From Ophthalmolycus amberensis (lineage: Eukaryota > Chordata > Actinopteri > Perciformes > Zoarcidae), in contig JAFEUB010000795.1 of assembly GCA_024529925.1 (NCBI GenBank), positions 1,240,001-1,304,000 on the forward strand: DNA of 64,000 nucleotides. Direction: 5' to 3'. The stretch's first letter is position 1; each line of letters starts with the position of its first letter. Below the pieces are notes generated by a model. That model worked only from the letters and a program-made list of their open reading frames with translations, searched no databases and was not told the origin of the DNA. Positions 1 through 13,700 of the stretch are shown here, piece by piece. The position numbers and the translations under genes are program-made.

Positions 1-1255
1 TTTAACCAGGGCTTTAAATGTTGTTAGCTTTGCATGGTAGCACATAATTGACAGTTCTCTAAATCCCTCCCCCAAATATTGATTGTCCAATTATAGCTTA
101 TCAACCGTAGGCAGAGCAGGCCTTTCATGCTTTGGACTTTGTTTGGACATGTTGAAGCAGTGAGCATAGATTCTAGCAAGGTAGATACTCTGTATGTAAA
201 CATGTTGGAGTGCAGTGTCCTTTTTGGAGCCTTTCCAAAATACAAGAGTAAAAGTGTAAGGGTGGAACTAAACTGTGCGTTTTGACTGCTCCAATGCGAG
301 CTGCAACCGCACGTCTGGCTAACTAGCATACTACATGCAGTACTCGCGTCACCAAGTGAACTTTCAAGAGTACAAATAATGTGTCCTGGCATTTAACACA
401 CTCATTTGTGGGGTTACAGGTAACGTAAAAAAAAAAGCACAATGTTCCTCCAGTGTATGGAAGCTGGTCCTGGATGCCATTCAAGTGTAGGATTGCATTA
501 GTGTCCTGTGTGGCAAAAATAATCTAAATGGAAAACAAAAAAAAGATATGGGGAAGTTTTAGGGTTATGTTTACCAAACAATTTGATTAGTCCTCATCCT
601 AAAAGCCATTTCTGAATAAAATTTGGGAAATATGAGTCTAATCTTTTATTTTTCCCTTTCATATTTATACTAGAATTACCTAGCCCTACACTGCAATACA
701 AGACCGATGTTGTTTATTTATTTCTCGCTCTCATGGATCATTGACCGGTGAGGATGCTGACTTTTTGTATGGGACATAAAACTTTAGCCTCAGACTTTAT
801 CACAATTTTTCTTTCCTCTATCTGAGTTGAAATGCTGACACAATCCTATACGAGTTAGGCCTGGAAGAGCCTCTAAAATGTCAGTGCAAAGATGGAAGTG
901 CATGGCTTCAGGGGAGAAAACATTTCCCTGCCAGCAGAAAGACTCTCCAGAACAACCTCTTCGAGGCCCAGCAGGCCGTGCACTGTCACTGAGTCCCACG
1001 ATTGAATTGAATGGTCCAAAGATTACTCAATTATTTCTATATACCAGCCTTCCATCGCAGACTAAAGGCCTATTATCGGAGGGACTGAGACCATAGGAAC
1101 TTATTACATGTGTGACCTTTTAAAGCCTTTCACCGTGATGGATCTCAGGTGAGAATTTCCTGGAATCAATTTTTATCTGAAAGCTCGATGCTTGCTCACC
1201 GGCCCAGTCCTGTGTGAAACATTCACTTTATAAAAAAACAAAACGAAAAAGATGG

Positions 1256-1520
<265 letters not shown>

Positions 1521-4185
1521 CTCGACTACTGGAAACGGGCAACATTTGAAAGCACCCCAAATGCCTTTGTGTCCTTTCCTCACAAATTAAAGAGACTTTG
1601 AAATAGAGGGCTGGAGGAAGTGCGGGAGTATTGTGCTTAATCAAGGTAGAAATACAAAGACAGAGCCAGTTCCCCAAAGGTTCACATCAAAAGGTGCATC
1701 CCACTTTGTGAGCTATTTAATCAGTTAAAACACAGATGGCAGGCTGCAGCAATTAATTAATCATATATGAGGCATCCTGTACCTGCTAGCAGAAAGAATG
1801 TCAGTGCTACAGAGATCTCATTTGGATATCATTGTAACTATGTGCCACCAGAATAATTGCTGAATATGAATAGGACTAGCTTTGGAAGTTATGCTGGACA
1901 TAATGTACTGACTTTTGAACTACTGCTCTGCCTTTGTATTTTGCCACTGCCTCATCGTGGCATGGTAAAGAATAGATTATTATCCTTTGACTTATTTAAG
2001 TGTAGCACATAACACAATATAGATGTTGTTGATGTGTTTGCTGTGGGGGAGATTTCCATAGCGAGCCAGCTACCTTGCTACATTTATGAAAAATGGCAAC
2101 AAGCCTGGTTCAGATTGACGCAGCTGTGCTAGAATATAAACTCTCAAAAGAGAGTTGCTTTTTAATCATAACTTCATCAATCAATTTTATGTTTTGCTGT
2201 ATAGTGACACAGAAACAGGAAAAGGGTATTAGGGAACCCTCCTACTTCATTGAAATCATCAGTGGTGTGTTTATGTCTCAACAATGCTTCATGTAACTAT
2301 AAACCTATCAAATAGTTGATCATACTTTGAACTCAGTGACAAAATGAAACTGTCTCAACTTCCTTATTATAGCATTAAACTACCTTACAATCCTCCTCAA
2401 CACAAATGTCGCATTTATTGCTCTAATTTGCATAAGGACACAGGGTGTAAGCACCATAACAACTACACATATTTTGGGTATATTTAGTTTTAGGCAATAT
2501 GCTTGTTTTTAATGAATGAAAACTCATAATCAAATTTGCTGCCAATCACTTATGTTGTTTGTGCGTCCGTGCAGAATCACAGCTAGTTACTTGACTCGTC
2601 ATTTGTGTTTGTTGATGGGTTGAACAGTGAAAGTTTAAGTGTGGTGTGAAGTACAGTAGATTTAAAAAGGGTGTCATCTGATCTGTGTAATATTACAAAC
2701 CAGTGAAAGCTAATGACAGGTAATGACTAAGAAAAGATACACGTAATGACTATATATTAGTAGATCCCCAAAATATAGCATTGAGGCAGACAGTATGTAG
2801 AACAATATATAATGATCTTCTGGATCTTGACTGGAAAGTAAATGACCTGGAATGCAACACAATTTTAGATTATAATAGAATGTGTCACTCGATAAAGTTA
2901 TATTTGCACATTTTGAATTAAATGTGTAATGACTTCATATGACAGACCTTGCAAATACAAATACCTTTAAGGTTATTGTAAAGATATTAAAAGCCAGATA
3001 TATTATCTAAGCCCCCACAGAAATATCAAGAGGATTCCATATGTGGCTTGATACTATAGACTAGTTCACAGACTAAACATGATTGCCCTGAATAAATTGA
3101 AAGTAGCCTGTCACAGTTTAGTAGACGTAATCTATTTATTTTTTTGTAAATGTTGTATGAATATTGAAGCGTATGGGCTGAATGAAGTCCAAAACGACAA
3201 AAGACAGGCTATAGAAGTTGCAGAAAAAATAATTAAAAGTGATCATAAAGGTGATCTTCAAAACGGCAAAGAGTTTTACTTGGTGGGTGACTGGTTTGTG
3301 AACATTTCATAGATGATTGTTTTGAAGGTCAGAATATCACACATTGATACGAGGTGAAACTGTGTGTACACGAGAGGCGTAGAATGAATGAGGATTAGAC
3401 GCCAAGAGGTCACTGGTGAGTTGTCTGTTTTATTAAACGTGAGCTCATATTTTATGATTGAAATGGTGCTGTCTGGATTTTCTTCTTTTAAAGCATTTAA
3501 AAAAAACAACAACATTGTTTATGTTTATTTGATGAAGCAGAGGTTGTTTTAATAACAGAGGGCTTTGCTTTCAATGATATGAAATAGTAAAATGCATTCT
3601 CAAAGCTTAAATATGATGTGTGATGTATGATGTGAAACACAAAAGGCTTCTGGGTGCTGACGACAAAGATTGAAAGAATCGCTGGTGAAGGCAGGTCTAT
3701 ACTGTGATGTTGGTTAACTTTATAGTACATAAGCACATTGTCTCAGTGTGCTGCATGCTGGTGATGGAACTGTGAAAAGGACGAATGGGGCTATGCTTCT
3801 TCAAGCATGAGCACATGGTTTGTAGAGTTGTGGATAAATTAATCTTTTATTCAAGTTGTACATTGAATGAGCAGTTACTTGCTAACAGAATACAAAACGG
3901 ATACATTTTAATGCTTACATACAAAACAAACTACTCCACGTTTTCCTTTTCCTCTCTCACTCTCTGTCACTGATTCACACTAATACATATAGATATTTAC
4001 CCTAGTGTCGCTACAGTAGCAGACTATTTCATCCCTCCGATTTTTTTCGGGGACATTTTAAACATGAAATATTTTCACCCATAGTGTGCCTCTTTAGGAG
4101 CATAAGGAGACTATCAAAAAAGAGAGCTAATCAAAAGCAATATGCAGTATACATTCTCTCCGGATCATCTACACTCAACAAGGTG

Positions 4186-4190
<5 letters not shown>

Positions 4191-4256
<66 letters not shown>
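4191..4256. repeat. (CT)n microsatellite
   Basis: A pure dinucleotide run of 33 CT units. It creates spurious Leu-Ser and Arg-Glu reading frames on the two strands. Confidence 0.98.
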
Positions 4257-4258
<2 letters not shown>

Positions 4259-5394
4259 TCTTTACTAGAGGAGAAAATTGCACATGTAATAAAATCCAAT
4301 TTTGTATTTCATTCTGAGAAGTACAATAAACACAAAACAAGCAGTCAATAAGCTTTTCAAAAAGCTGATTACCAAAGCAATTTATTGGCAAGTCCAGGGC
4401 TGTGTTAAAGCAGAGCAGGGCTGGAAAGTGGAGGGGCCCACATTCCAAATCTTCTCTCCCTCAAGCTCTTTGCTTTCCATGTTATTAGCTGGGCTGCTTG
4501 GTGAGGAGCCAATCTGATCAACTTATTTTACTATATAATGCTCTAGCTAACTGAAAGCAGTTAAGAAGGGATTGTGATTGAGGTCATCCTAGCATCTATC
4601 ACAGTGGTAAATGCTGCTACGTTTATTACCATGGACTTTTTTACTCCAGTATTTAGGTTTGGTACGCGAGAGGGACAAGGCTCAATAGACCAGTGTAATG
4701 CAATTTAAATGTTTACATAGAGCTGATATATTCCACACCTGTCCACGTGGTCTTTGGTCAAACTGTGGTTTGTTGTCAGGGTTCAGACGTTACTGAAGAG
4801 GATCACTAGATATCAAATATACCAATGATACAATGTTCCTGTTATCAGAAACGTATCAGGGATCCTTTTAGTAAACAACACATTGCCAAAGTGAAACTAT
4901 CTGCTCAGATTACTCTTTTACTCTCCTTGTTTTAGTTATGTTGCTTTTGTTCACAAACACTGATAAAACACAGCAATAACGTGGAACATATTTTTGGGTT
5001 TTTGTCTGCAGCGTTGCATTGTACATATCTTAAATTAGCTCCAACTTAAGGTAGGGATTGAGGAATGAGCAAAAAGTAAAAAGTCTGCATAATATTTTTG
5101 AATATAAATTGAGGCACTGGTGGCACAGGAGAAAATGCTATGTGGGGATTATTCACAGTTATATAATGTTAGGAAGAAAACCAGGCGCTTCTCATTTTGG
5201 TCACTTATCCCGCATTGTAAAGGTCTGTATATTTCATTGCTGGTGCAGCAGCTTAGGGGATACATTTCAAAGCAGCAAATAAAAATTGGCTAAACTTCCA
5301 AAATTAGCACTTCAAAGTCAAACATGATTTGCAGCGAGGGAAGGGGTGGAAGGGGTGGAAGCAGTGTGACTGTGAAAGTGCGTTTGTAAAAGCT

Positions 5395-5398
<4 letters not shown>

Positions 5399-5429
<31 letters not shown>
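5399..5429. repeat. (GT)n microsatellite
   Basis: A run of about 15 GT units, uninterrupted. Confidence 0.97.
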
Positions 5430-5430
<1 letters not shown>

Positions 5431-6306
5431 TGGAGCTGATGTACAGAGTTCAGCATTAGGCCTTAGAACCAATTTCTAGGCAAATTGGTTTCATTTAAGA
5501 ATGAGATCACAGAGTAAGCAACCCTCTTTTAGGGCAAGTTCATGCATCTGTAGCCATTTATTTCAGTTTTATATGCATTGCCTGGAACAGGCTGTTTGAA
5601 GGTACAATATGCACAATCTTAGCCGTGGGCACCATGCTTAGTTTAACGTGTTTATATTTACCTGTTATTACCATTAAGTCTAATAGTTTCTTCCATTTCA
5701 TTGCATTCTGTCAGAAAGAGCGTCAGCAGCAATTCTGTGTTTTATTTTCTATATGCCTTCCAGCACTGTTGTGGAATCAGTGCTAATCAAAGCCACATGC
5801 AACTAATTGCCCTCTCCAGTTTCTTGCTCATGGCACAAGCAGACCCATTAGGCATCAATGGAACATATGTCGGAGTTTTTCAGTGTGTGTCGAAATCTGT
5901 TTATTTTCAAGGACAATAATAGTCACTTGACAACAGTGAGCATCTCTGCTCACATTTTTCGGTTGTTTAAGATAACTGTGTTCTGCACATTTTAAAATAC
6001 ATGCTGTAGCTTTGTCTCCGTCATGGCCACAGCTGTTTGTTCAAAGGACAATAATGGTTCACGAGTAGCGAATATAGATTATCCATTCAAATTGTGGTAT
6101 AAAAAAACATTGGGCACAACAGAAAAAACAACCTCAAACAACCTCATTGGCATCATCATTACTTATTTTGTGGATGACCAGCTGCTTTTTTATATTTTGA
6201 AACGGTAAAAGGCCTAATCCCATCTATACCAACTTCATAATGGCAATATATCCAATACTGTCCTGAAGCAATTACATTTCCCGTAGTTGTTTTCTATTCA
6301 GTGGCA

Positions 6307-6350
6307 AAGGACAAATAATCCTCAAGGACAAATAATCCTCAAGGACAAAT
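6307..6350. repeat. 17-bp tandem repeat, about 2.6 copies
   Basis: The unit AAGGACAAATAATCCTC occurs twice in full and is followed by a partial third copy that diverges after AAGGACAAATA. The copies are identical, so the duplication is recent or homogenised. Confidence 0.9.
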
Positions 6351-6724
6351 ATATTCACATAGGCTGAAATATCTCAACAACTATTAGATGGATCACTTTG
6401 CTTTGAAATGTTGTAAAGACAGTCATGCTCCCCATTATTATTATTATCCCTATTTGCTGAAAATGAAGGGGTCTGGGTCCTTTATATTGTTGTGCAGCCA
6501 GTATGCTCGGAAATATGTCCGGACAAATTTGCAGGTCTTGAATTTTTTAGCAGTGTCAGTGACCACATCATCAATGGCAGCGCATTACATTTACACTCAT
6601 TTTGTATTTACCTTTCACAATACAAGCCCAATTTGAATTCACTTAGCATTTTACGAAAACTTTTACAAAAGTGTTAGGCGGTCATCTGCCCTCTCAAAGG
6701 AAGGTCTTTATAAGTATAACTTCC

Positions 6725-6905
6725 ATGCATAGAGAGCCGATCCCAGCTGGCATTGGGCGAATGCACGGTACACCTACCGGCAATTTAGAGTCGTCAATTG
6801 ACCTAAAGTGCATGTCTTTGGAGTGTGGGAGGAAGCCGGAGAACCCAAAGAGAACCCACACTGACATGGGGAGAACATGCCCCAGTTGGCACCCATTCCC
6901 CGCTT
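6725..6905 (+). repeat. Dispersed repeat fragment of a widespread teleost type
   Basis: The stretch contains the recognisable blocks TTTAGAGTCGTCAATTGACC, GCATGTCTTTGGAGTGTGGG, AGGAAGCCGGAGAACCC and GGGGAGAACATGCC. From memory this block order recurs in many fish genomes as part of a repeat family whose class is assigned differently by different sources. It overlaps a 184-codon open frame that is therefore not treated as a gene. Confidence 0.6.
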
Positions 6906-8019
6906 GCTGTGAGTTATTCAATTGCAACGCCTGTTATGAATATTTGTGCTACATTCGGTCTCTCTCTTTCTTTTTATCACTGCGTTAGTGTATCACAAAA
7001 ACAACATGCTAGCATATGTCTGATTTTGTGTTATTGTGGTTGTATAAATGTAATTGATGGTGCTGTTACATTGCTGCCCGACCGCCCATCATTAATACAG
7101 ATGCGTGCGGGAGAGTACACAGCTTTTGACCGTAGTGAAAATGTTGTCTTTGAAACGTTAAATGCCAACTCGATTGAAGCGCAATATTTTTCCGATAAAA
7201 AGAGCTGTTGTGCAGATAATGATTTGAATTTCCCACATGGCAATAATGAGGTTGATTCCTCGCCAAGAGTTGTACAGCAGTCCAATTTAGAAAATACACC
7301 GGCAGGAGGTAACTATATTACCTGTAATCAAAATGCACGGCCTACTATCAGTCCCTTCTCCCAAAAAACTCATCCATAAAATTAAATTCAGTATAATTAG
7401 AACTGTTGCCGTGTTGATGGATCCAGTGAGAGACACAGAATCGGTATTTTCACTTAGAAATTTGGCATCCTTTCCACTTATCTGCCTTCCTTGAGGTTTT
7501 TATTCTATGTGCACCCTTTATGACCATGCTCTGCTGACAGCTGTCCCTATGTCAATATGAATGTCTGTCAAGAGAGATTATACATCACATGAATCGAGGC
7601 AGATAATGAGCAAGAGGGAAGGGCACTTTTTAACACCCCCTCGTGTGCAACATATGACACAAGCCAAGCTAATTAAGCAGATGCCATAATGCGGTAATCA
7701 GGAACACAGAGGAGGTTGGAGAATTCACAAACTTGAGTCATAACAGCACAACATTTGGTGCTTAAGAACTTCTCCACTAACACAAGCAGATGGGAATGAC
7801 AAGCTGCAGTGCATGTGTATGTGTGTGAGGATCCCTGTGTGTGTGTCATGTTTTGTAATTCTGTGTGTACACGTCTCTTTGTTTCTACCTTATTCTTCAT
7901 ATGCATGTGTTTTATTATATGGTTAGTATTAAAAATGTGTTTTTTTGGCATGTAGGTATATAAGCATGCACGCCTCTGAATCTGTATATGTGTGTATTGA
8001 TTTACAGCTGCGGACAGTG

Positions 8020-8245
8020 TTACCTGGTGAGGTGTTTTCATCATTATTTTTCCGGAAAATGAGCAGTCAGCCACATTGCACGGAGCCTGATTGTTTCCCT
8101 CAGTAAATCAATCCAGGCATTGCAATTAAAATGCTCTCTTATGTAGTATAATTGATGTCTACCTAATCCTTTATTTGCACACCTGCCGGTGAGTCTGAAT
8201 TTTTAATGAATTTCTAATTAATGTTTTTTGCACATTTGATTTATG
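8020..8245. promoter_or_regulatory. A+T-rich candidate regulatory element
   Basis: No repeat family is recognised. Homeodomain-type and related cores are dense: TGCAATTAAAATGC, TATAATTGATG, TTTTTAATGAATTTCTAATTAATG and CACCTGCCGGTG, the last an E-box-like palindrome. It lies about 1.8-2 kb beyond the lmo1 poly(A) signal. Regulatory function is inferred from composition only. Confidence 0.28.
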
Positions 8246-8999
8246 TGTTCACAAATAATATTGCTGTTCTGTGTCCTGCTAGTAGAAAAGGGTCTACAGA
8301 ATATCACAAATGGGTTGAAATCTGAAGTTTGCCCACTTTCACCATAACGGAAGAATACTATGTTGAGTAATGATAAATAATAGTGGAGGTTTGATTCTTT
8401 TTTAATTGTTGAAGGCCTTTTTCATACCCCTGAGCTGAGCCACATTCAGTATGCTATACATTCCAAGTTATGTCTGTAGTATTTATTGAGCATTTATACA
8501 TGTAGGCATGATGTAGAACCTGTGTTTTGGTTTGATCTGAACCCCCACCAGTGATTTGATCTTCACAACATTACAAACACTGTTCATAGGTCTATTGTAT
8601 CATACAGTTTTCCAGTTACTTTACAACATCACATTGATTAAATAATAGTGATGTAATAGTGATTTGGATTTCACGGTCAAACGTATGAGGTCTGGTAACA
8701 TTTGACGTCAAATATACCAGAGTTACATTAAAGGCTAGAGACCTCCGTCCAGACTGATGTATGGCTTATTACCTGTTACTGAACCTGAACTTAAATAGAA
8801 TGGATGTTATGATCTAGCAGCTGTTCATTTTTCCAAGCCGTTTGCTTTCTGCTTAGGTTCTTTTCTCTCCCTACAACAGAATGATGTTTGTAATCAGTAA
8901 TTAGCTGCCATTGTTTCACCATGTAAGAAACCTGGCAGTATAACGATTTTATTGTGGCAGAATTGATTCAAATTGACCCAAAGTGGCTCTAAAAAATGC

Positions 9000-9345
9000 T
9001 AAATTTAATAAGCTGAAGGTGAAACAATCAGTTGATTAATTGTGTAGCTGATCAACAGAAAATGTATATCTTCAAACAGTTGACAAACATTCAGTAGTTC
9101 CCACTATTCCATGTTACGATTTTCTGCTTTTCTGTGTTTTACCTCATTGTGAAATTAACATCTTTAGGTTTTGGATTGTTGGTCAGACAAGACAAGCAAT
9201 TTGAAGAAGTCAGCTTGGGCTCTGACTAATTGTGAGGCACACTTTTTCACATTTTGTTCACTAAACAATTAATCGATGAATCAACAACGTAATCAGGAGA
9301 TTGATCAATAGTGAAATAAATAACTGTTAGTTTCATCCCCATTAA
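9000..9345 (-). mobile_element. Old MITE copy (TAATCGATTAAT-type, GGGCTGCAACTAAC family)
   Basis: Read on the minus strand, the element begins near 9345 with a degenerate form of the GGGCTGCAACTAACGATTA end. It then shows ATCGATTAATTGTTTAGTG, the internal block CAGAGCCCAAGCTGACTTCT, and TGTCTGACCAACAATCCAAA. It ends in ATTAATCAACTGATTG. This block order matches a very common teleost non-autonomous DNA element that I recognise from memory. No clear target-site duplication was found. Confidence 0.65.
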
Positions 9346-9879
9346 TAACTAATTGTATACTTGGCTTGGCTTCTTGTTGCCCAAAGCGAAAATAAACTAC
9401 AGTATAATTTATGAGCAGAATAACTCAAATCGAAACGGGTCTTATAAAGAATGCAGCACACTTGTGTCACCCTGCAGTCATAAACCTTTCTTGCAAGTAT
9501 TTTTAAGGTAATCAGATCTGAAATAGTGTGATATTTCTGGAGGAAATTACAGGTACGCATTGAGCTGCCTAATTAATATATATGTGACCTTTCATCACCT
9601 ACATTGTTTTATTTGCAGAAATCATTTTCAAAGTTCTCTTACCCAGTATCATTTTTTTAAAAGTTTCGCGTTGAGGGGGTTAATTCATACAACTACACGT
9701 AATTAGCAAAGTCATTGAAATGAATTATCGCTTCAACGATCAGCTAAATATCTGACAGCTCCAGGAGACTTGGTATATCGTTAGCTTTTGGTGTGTGTAC
9801 CATAAATAACCACATCAATTAAACAGACAGCGTCACACAGCTCCAGTAACAAGTCTTCTGGGAACAGTACTGTTTTAAT

Positions 9880-10060
9880 ACAGACGAGTTTGAATGAGCT
9901 CAAACTCAATGAGCATTTATTGTCTCTCTAATTTATTTGCTGTTGCATTTCATTTCCTGGCCAATTCACCCCGATAATCAGATGCCAATTAATGAAGCAT
10001 GAATCACGGAGAGCCGCTCAGCTTAACTCACTCGCTTTCATGACACCTGCACGCTCACAA
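9880..10060. promoter_or_regulatory. Candidate regulatory element just beyond the lmo1 3' end
   Basis: This stretch contains an inverted GAGTTTGA and TCAAACTC pair (9886-9893 and 9900-9907), then TCTCTAATTTATTTGC, CCAATTCACC, CCGATAATCAGATGCC and AATTAATGAAGCATGAATCA. There is no recognisable repeat. It lies within about 200 bp of the inferred poly(A) site. The call is compositional. Confidence 0.25.
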
Positions 10061-10084
10061 CAACACAGTTTGGAGAAGCATTCT

Positions 10085-10090
10085 TTTATT
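10085..10090 (-). terminator. lmo1: lmo1 poly(A) signal AATAAA
   Basis: The minus strand reads AATAAA here, about 600 nt after the stop codon. About 20-25 nt further on it reads TGTGTTGTTGTGAG, a GU-rich downstream element of the usual kind. A perfect inverted repeat (10091-10116) sits directly upstream. An ATTAAA at 10307-10302 is an alternative, earlier signal. Confidence 0.6.
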
Positions 10091-10116
10091 GTTGGAATGC
10101 TGTTCAGCATTCCAAC
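10091..10116 (-). promoter_or_regulatory. Perfect stem-loop abutting the poly(A) signal
   Basis: In the transcript sense the arms are GTTGGAATGCT and AGCATTCCAAC, 11 bp of perfect pairing around a 4-nt GAAC loop. The next base after the stem is the first A of AATAAA. A structure here could affect polyadenylation or transcript stability. The arms also contain GGAATG and CATTCC, which resemble TEAD-type sites on DNA. Function is inference; the structure itself is visible in the sequence. Confidence 0.6.
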
Positions 10117-10693
10117 ATCATGTTCCAGCATCATGTTTTGAAGAAATACTTCAAATACATTTTTCTCTCTCAAAGCTTGTTTTGTTTTTTAGCATTGCCG
10201 TTTTTGGAGACATGATTACGTATCAACACATGGGCCGACTTCCTCCGACAACTTTGGTTTTTAGTACAAGAGAAAAAACTCACTATGAACATTTAAGAAT
10301 CTTTAATTCACACTAGTAATAAAATTGCATTACATTTCATAAAATAAATGTTCCAGTTTATATATACAGAGAAAACAGACTGTACATACCCTCCAATGAA
10401 CCATTTCTAAAAGGAAAATGAAACCAACCGGAAACAAATTTCACAAAACATACAAGCAATACAGTGCTCAGCTAAGCAGGCACAACTGTACATCAAAATT
10501 TGTAACTGCTCAGTGTTGGGGTGTGGGAGGGGCGAAAAGTTGAACATTTACAATAGAGTCCTTAGGGACTGATAAAGGGGTCTTAAAAAGTATTGCAGGC
10601 AAGCAGACATACGCTTGTCTTTTTCCAAGTGCAGCAGAACATCCATCTGGTGTGTAAAGTGTGGAGCCGATTGTTGCTGCCATGAGGTTCCAA

Positions 10694-10799
10694 CTATTGA
10701 ACCTGTGTGTCAAAGCTTCCATTCAGCTGGCCCTCCTCATAGTCCATTTGACACAAAATCATGTTGTTTTTTAGGAAAAACTTGTCCCCCACGCAAAAC
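10694..10799 (-). CDS. lmo1: lmo1 coding exon 4 (end of LIM2, C-terminus and stop)
   Basis: The last coding exon is 106 nt including the stop TAG at 10696-10694. It follows a TGCCAACAG acceptor at 10802-10800. It begins FCVGDKFFLKNN, supplies the last LIM2 ligands C137 and D140, and ends in a short acidic and polar tail, EEGQLNGSFDTQVQ. Recalled human LMO1 ends NGTFESQVQ, so T to S, E to D and S to T are the only differences in the tail, all conservative. Confidence 0.96.
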
Positions 10800-13700
10800 C
10801 TGTTGGCAGAGAAAAACAAACAAAGGCACAACTGTTGTTAAAAACACAAAGATGATTACTGTTGGCATTACGACAAAGTGGTGTTTGTGTGTGTGTGTGT
10901 GTTGACTGGCTGACTGACTCTGCTCTGGCACAGAAAATGCTGCATTTAAGATCAGCGGGTAATGATGATTCTGTTTGTTCGCACACATTTGGTTCGGGAT
11001 GTTTTACCTGACGCACTGTGCCTCGTCAGATTCTAAGCCCGTTTTGATGGTCATCATAAATGTAAGGCTTCACATTAAAGTGGATTATAACCCTATCATT
11101 TCAATGAAAGCAGACACGAGCACTGGCACCCGATAAAAGACAGGTCAGCTCTCCCTCGGCCTGGCAAAATGGCGTTGGCACCGCGGGAGTTTCCAAGCTT
11201 TCCTCTGCCATAGGGTTAGCTTTTTCACACACCAGTTTGGTTCCAGTGCTCGAGAATATTTTTCCTCTGAAGTCTCAGAGTCAATTGAGGAGGGAAAATA
11301 ACACATAGCAGCCTGCCCTACTGATGTTCTCCTCTGTGCCGCTGTTTGTTTGTGTGACACAGTGGAGACGGCTCCATAATGTGACTGAAGGGGAGTGAAG
11401 ATAAGAACATAGCCGAGCATAGCTTAGCTTCAGTAATGAGCCAGGCTGGTAAAACAGTCATGGCCATGGCAATACGATGCCAGATGAGACCTGGCTTCAT
11501 GTCTGCCAGCTGAGAAGAGAGACTGCAGTCATAATTCCCATATAGCAGGTGTTCACTATGGTAACTGAATCTGGCCTGCAGAAGGTTAATGGGCTTGTGC
11601 TGTGTGGAGGAACAGGGTCACGGAACCCCTGACAAGCATGCAAAGGACTCTCTGCTTCCAGAGTGGTGCCATTACTGACAGTATATTAATGGGAAAAAGC
11701 AATATTTGGGTATGTCATATTCTATGTGTATCACACCATGGGCTTTGTGCTCACTCCAATTTCATAATAGATCATATCGCCGAGGAATAACCAATACACA
11801 CATGTATAGAGCCATGCTCCCTCATACAGCAACACACCTCTGGACGACGTTATTTGTGTAGCTCAGATACATCCTCGCAAAAGAACAACAGCTAATTTTG
11901 CATCCCTCTGGCTTAAAAGATTTACAGATTTAGCCACAAACAAGTACAAACTGCTGGCAGTGTGTCACAATGGGAAATAATTAGCAGGGCATTACAAATG
12001 CAAAACAGCAACCTTTATTTTTACAACACAGGAAGCAATCCACAAGTTTTCTTCCCTAGACTTGTCAGGTGGTCTGTAAATATATAATAGGACAAAAAGC
12101 TTTGTCCATTTTAACACGCCATTCATGTTTTTTATTTTATTTTGATGTTTGAGGTGATGTTGTTGTGCAGTTATGATCCCCATTCTTACCTCTGGTTACA
12201 AAGCTGACAGGCAAAACAGTCCAAATGGTAAACATTATCTCTGGCTCTCATCACCATTTCAAAAGCTGGGATCAGTTTACTGCAGGCTGCACAGTTCCCC
12301 GTTGTACCAAAGAGCCTGAAAGACAGAGAGCACAGACGGCGATTAACCCACCTTCCCTTTACCTTGATGCAATAAGGGAGTAAACAAAAATGTACTGACA
12401 GCAAGAACAATAGAAGAAAAATGCTGCAAAGGAAGGGAGAAGAGGGCAAAATCCTAATACGTCGAATGTAATGCACAAATCTTTCTTGGCACCCACTTGG
12501 CATTTTTGTTAATGAGAGTTACAAACATAGATCTTAATTCTTGGCTAATGATGTAATTAAAACAATCACATGGTTTTAATCTCCTTCTTCAAAGAACCCC
12601 CCCCCCCCTCCTCCCCTGCACATTACAAAAAGCATGAAAACAAGTCTGAAGCAAACCATTTAAATCGTTGAAAGTTGTGTTCTTTCATAACTAAAATACC
12701 TAATGAGGCCTTTCTCCAACCAAAGCCAGCTGGATTTTTGCACAAGAGCCTACGTTCTATAATGTAGTCATAAGTTCAAAAGATTTCTCTTACAAGGATT
12801 TAGTCTCAATCTCTTTCACCATCTCCCTCTTTCATTCAGAGCGGAGCCTGAGACAGTGATGGGAGATGTAACCTTGAAGAGTTAACTAAATGTTTCACTG
12901 TGAACAGACTCAATGCTCAAACCTCGCTGCGGCTTGTTTAGGCTTATAGGAGCCACATGATAAAGGTCACAAACAGAGCAAGGGAGGCACTGGTGTAGAT
13001 CTCTTTTCTCCTCAAAGCAAAGGAACCTCAAACGCTTTTCCCAGTTCTGATTTACATTTTCATTTTCCAAGCGCCTGCCCCCATGTTTAATTTGGAGATT
13101 CTGAAGCACAGATAGATTTATATATTCTGCAGGAGGAGAAGAACCGTTTCGCAGCTTTGCAAGAGGGGATAAGGCAACAGCAGATTGCCATTCCAACAGT
13201 ATGTTAAACACTTTTCCCCCAAACTTGTAGGGCTCAGACAGAGGAGTCACAGTGTTGATATGCTGCCTTGTTTATGCTAGTCCCATTCAGTTGCTTTCAC
13301 CTTGTTAAAGAAAACGTCTATCCAGCAGCCCTGCTTCTAATTAGGGGCCACTGCCCCAGAGGAGCAGGAGAGACAGAAACAGAGGGAGAAAGGCTGTTAT
13401 GTTCCATGAGAGGGATTCACACGGTGTTAAACAGAGACATTGTTACAACTGGTTACTGTTTCAGTAAAACACTGCCTGGTCTCATCCAGTAGACATCTGC
13501 CATCTATGGGGCACTCTGCACAAAGATTCAAACACGTTCAGTATTGATCCAAGAATTGGCCAAATATCAGTGCTACAGTGCTCCTGGTTTCCATTACCGT
13601 ATGCAGCCTTGATTTCTTAGTTATCCCCGTTAGATATAACCCACTATCTCACACCTCCTGTGTCATCATGACAGTCAGGGGGGTCTGCTCCAGGTTTACA

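Larger units (their letters stand above)
10065..10693 (-). other. lmo1: lmo1 3' UTR (inferred extent)
   Basis: The region follows the lmo1 stop on the minus strand, has no coding potential, and is A+T-rich. The first strong poly(A) signal in the transcript sense is AATAAA at 10090-10085, preceded by a weaker ATTAAA at 10307-10302. This gives a UTR of roughly 390 or 620 nt. The cleavage point is inferred from the signal position and from a GU-rich stretch just beyond it, and was not observed. Confidence 0.6.

Noticed and set aside
6825..7379. 184-codon open frame on the plus strand
   Set aside because: Its first part lies inside the dispersed repeat at 6725-6905 and the rest shows no domain. 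An overlapping minus-strand frame is equally open.
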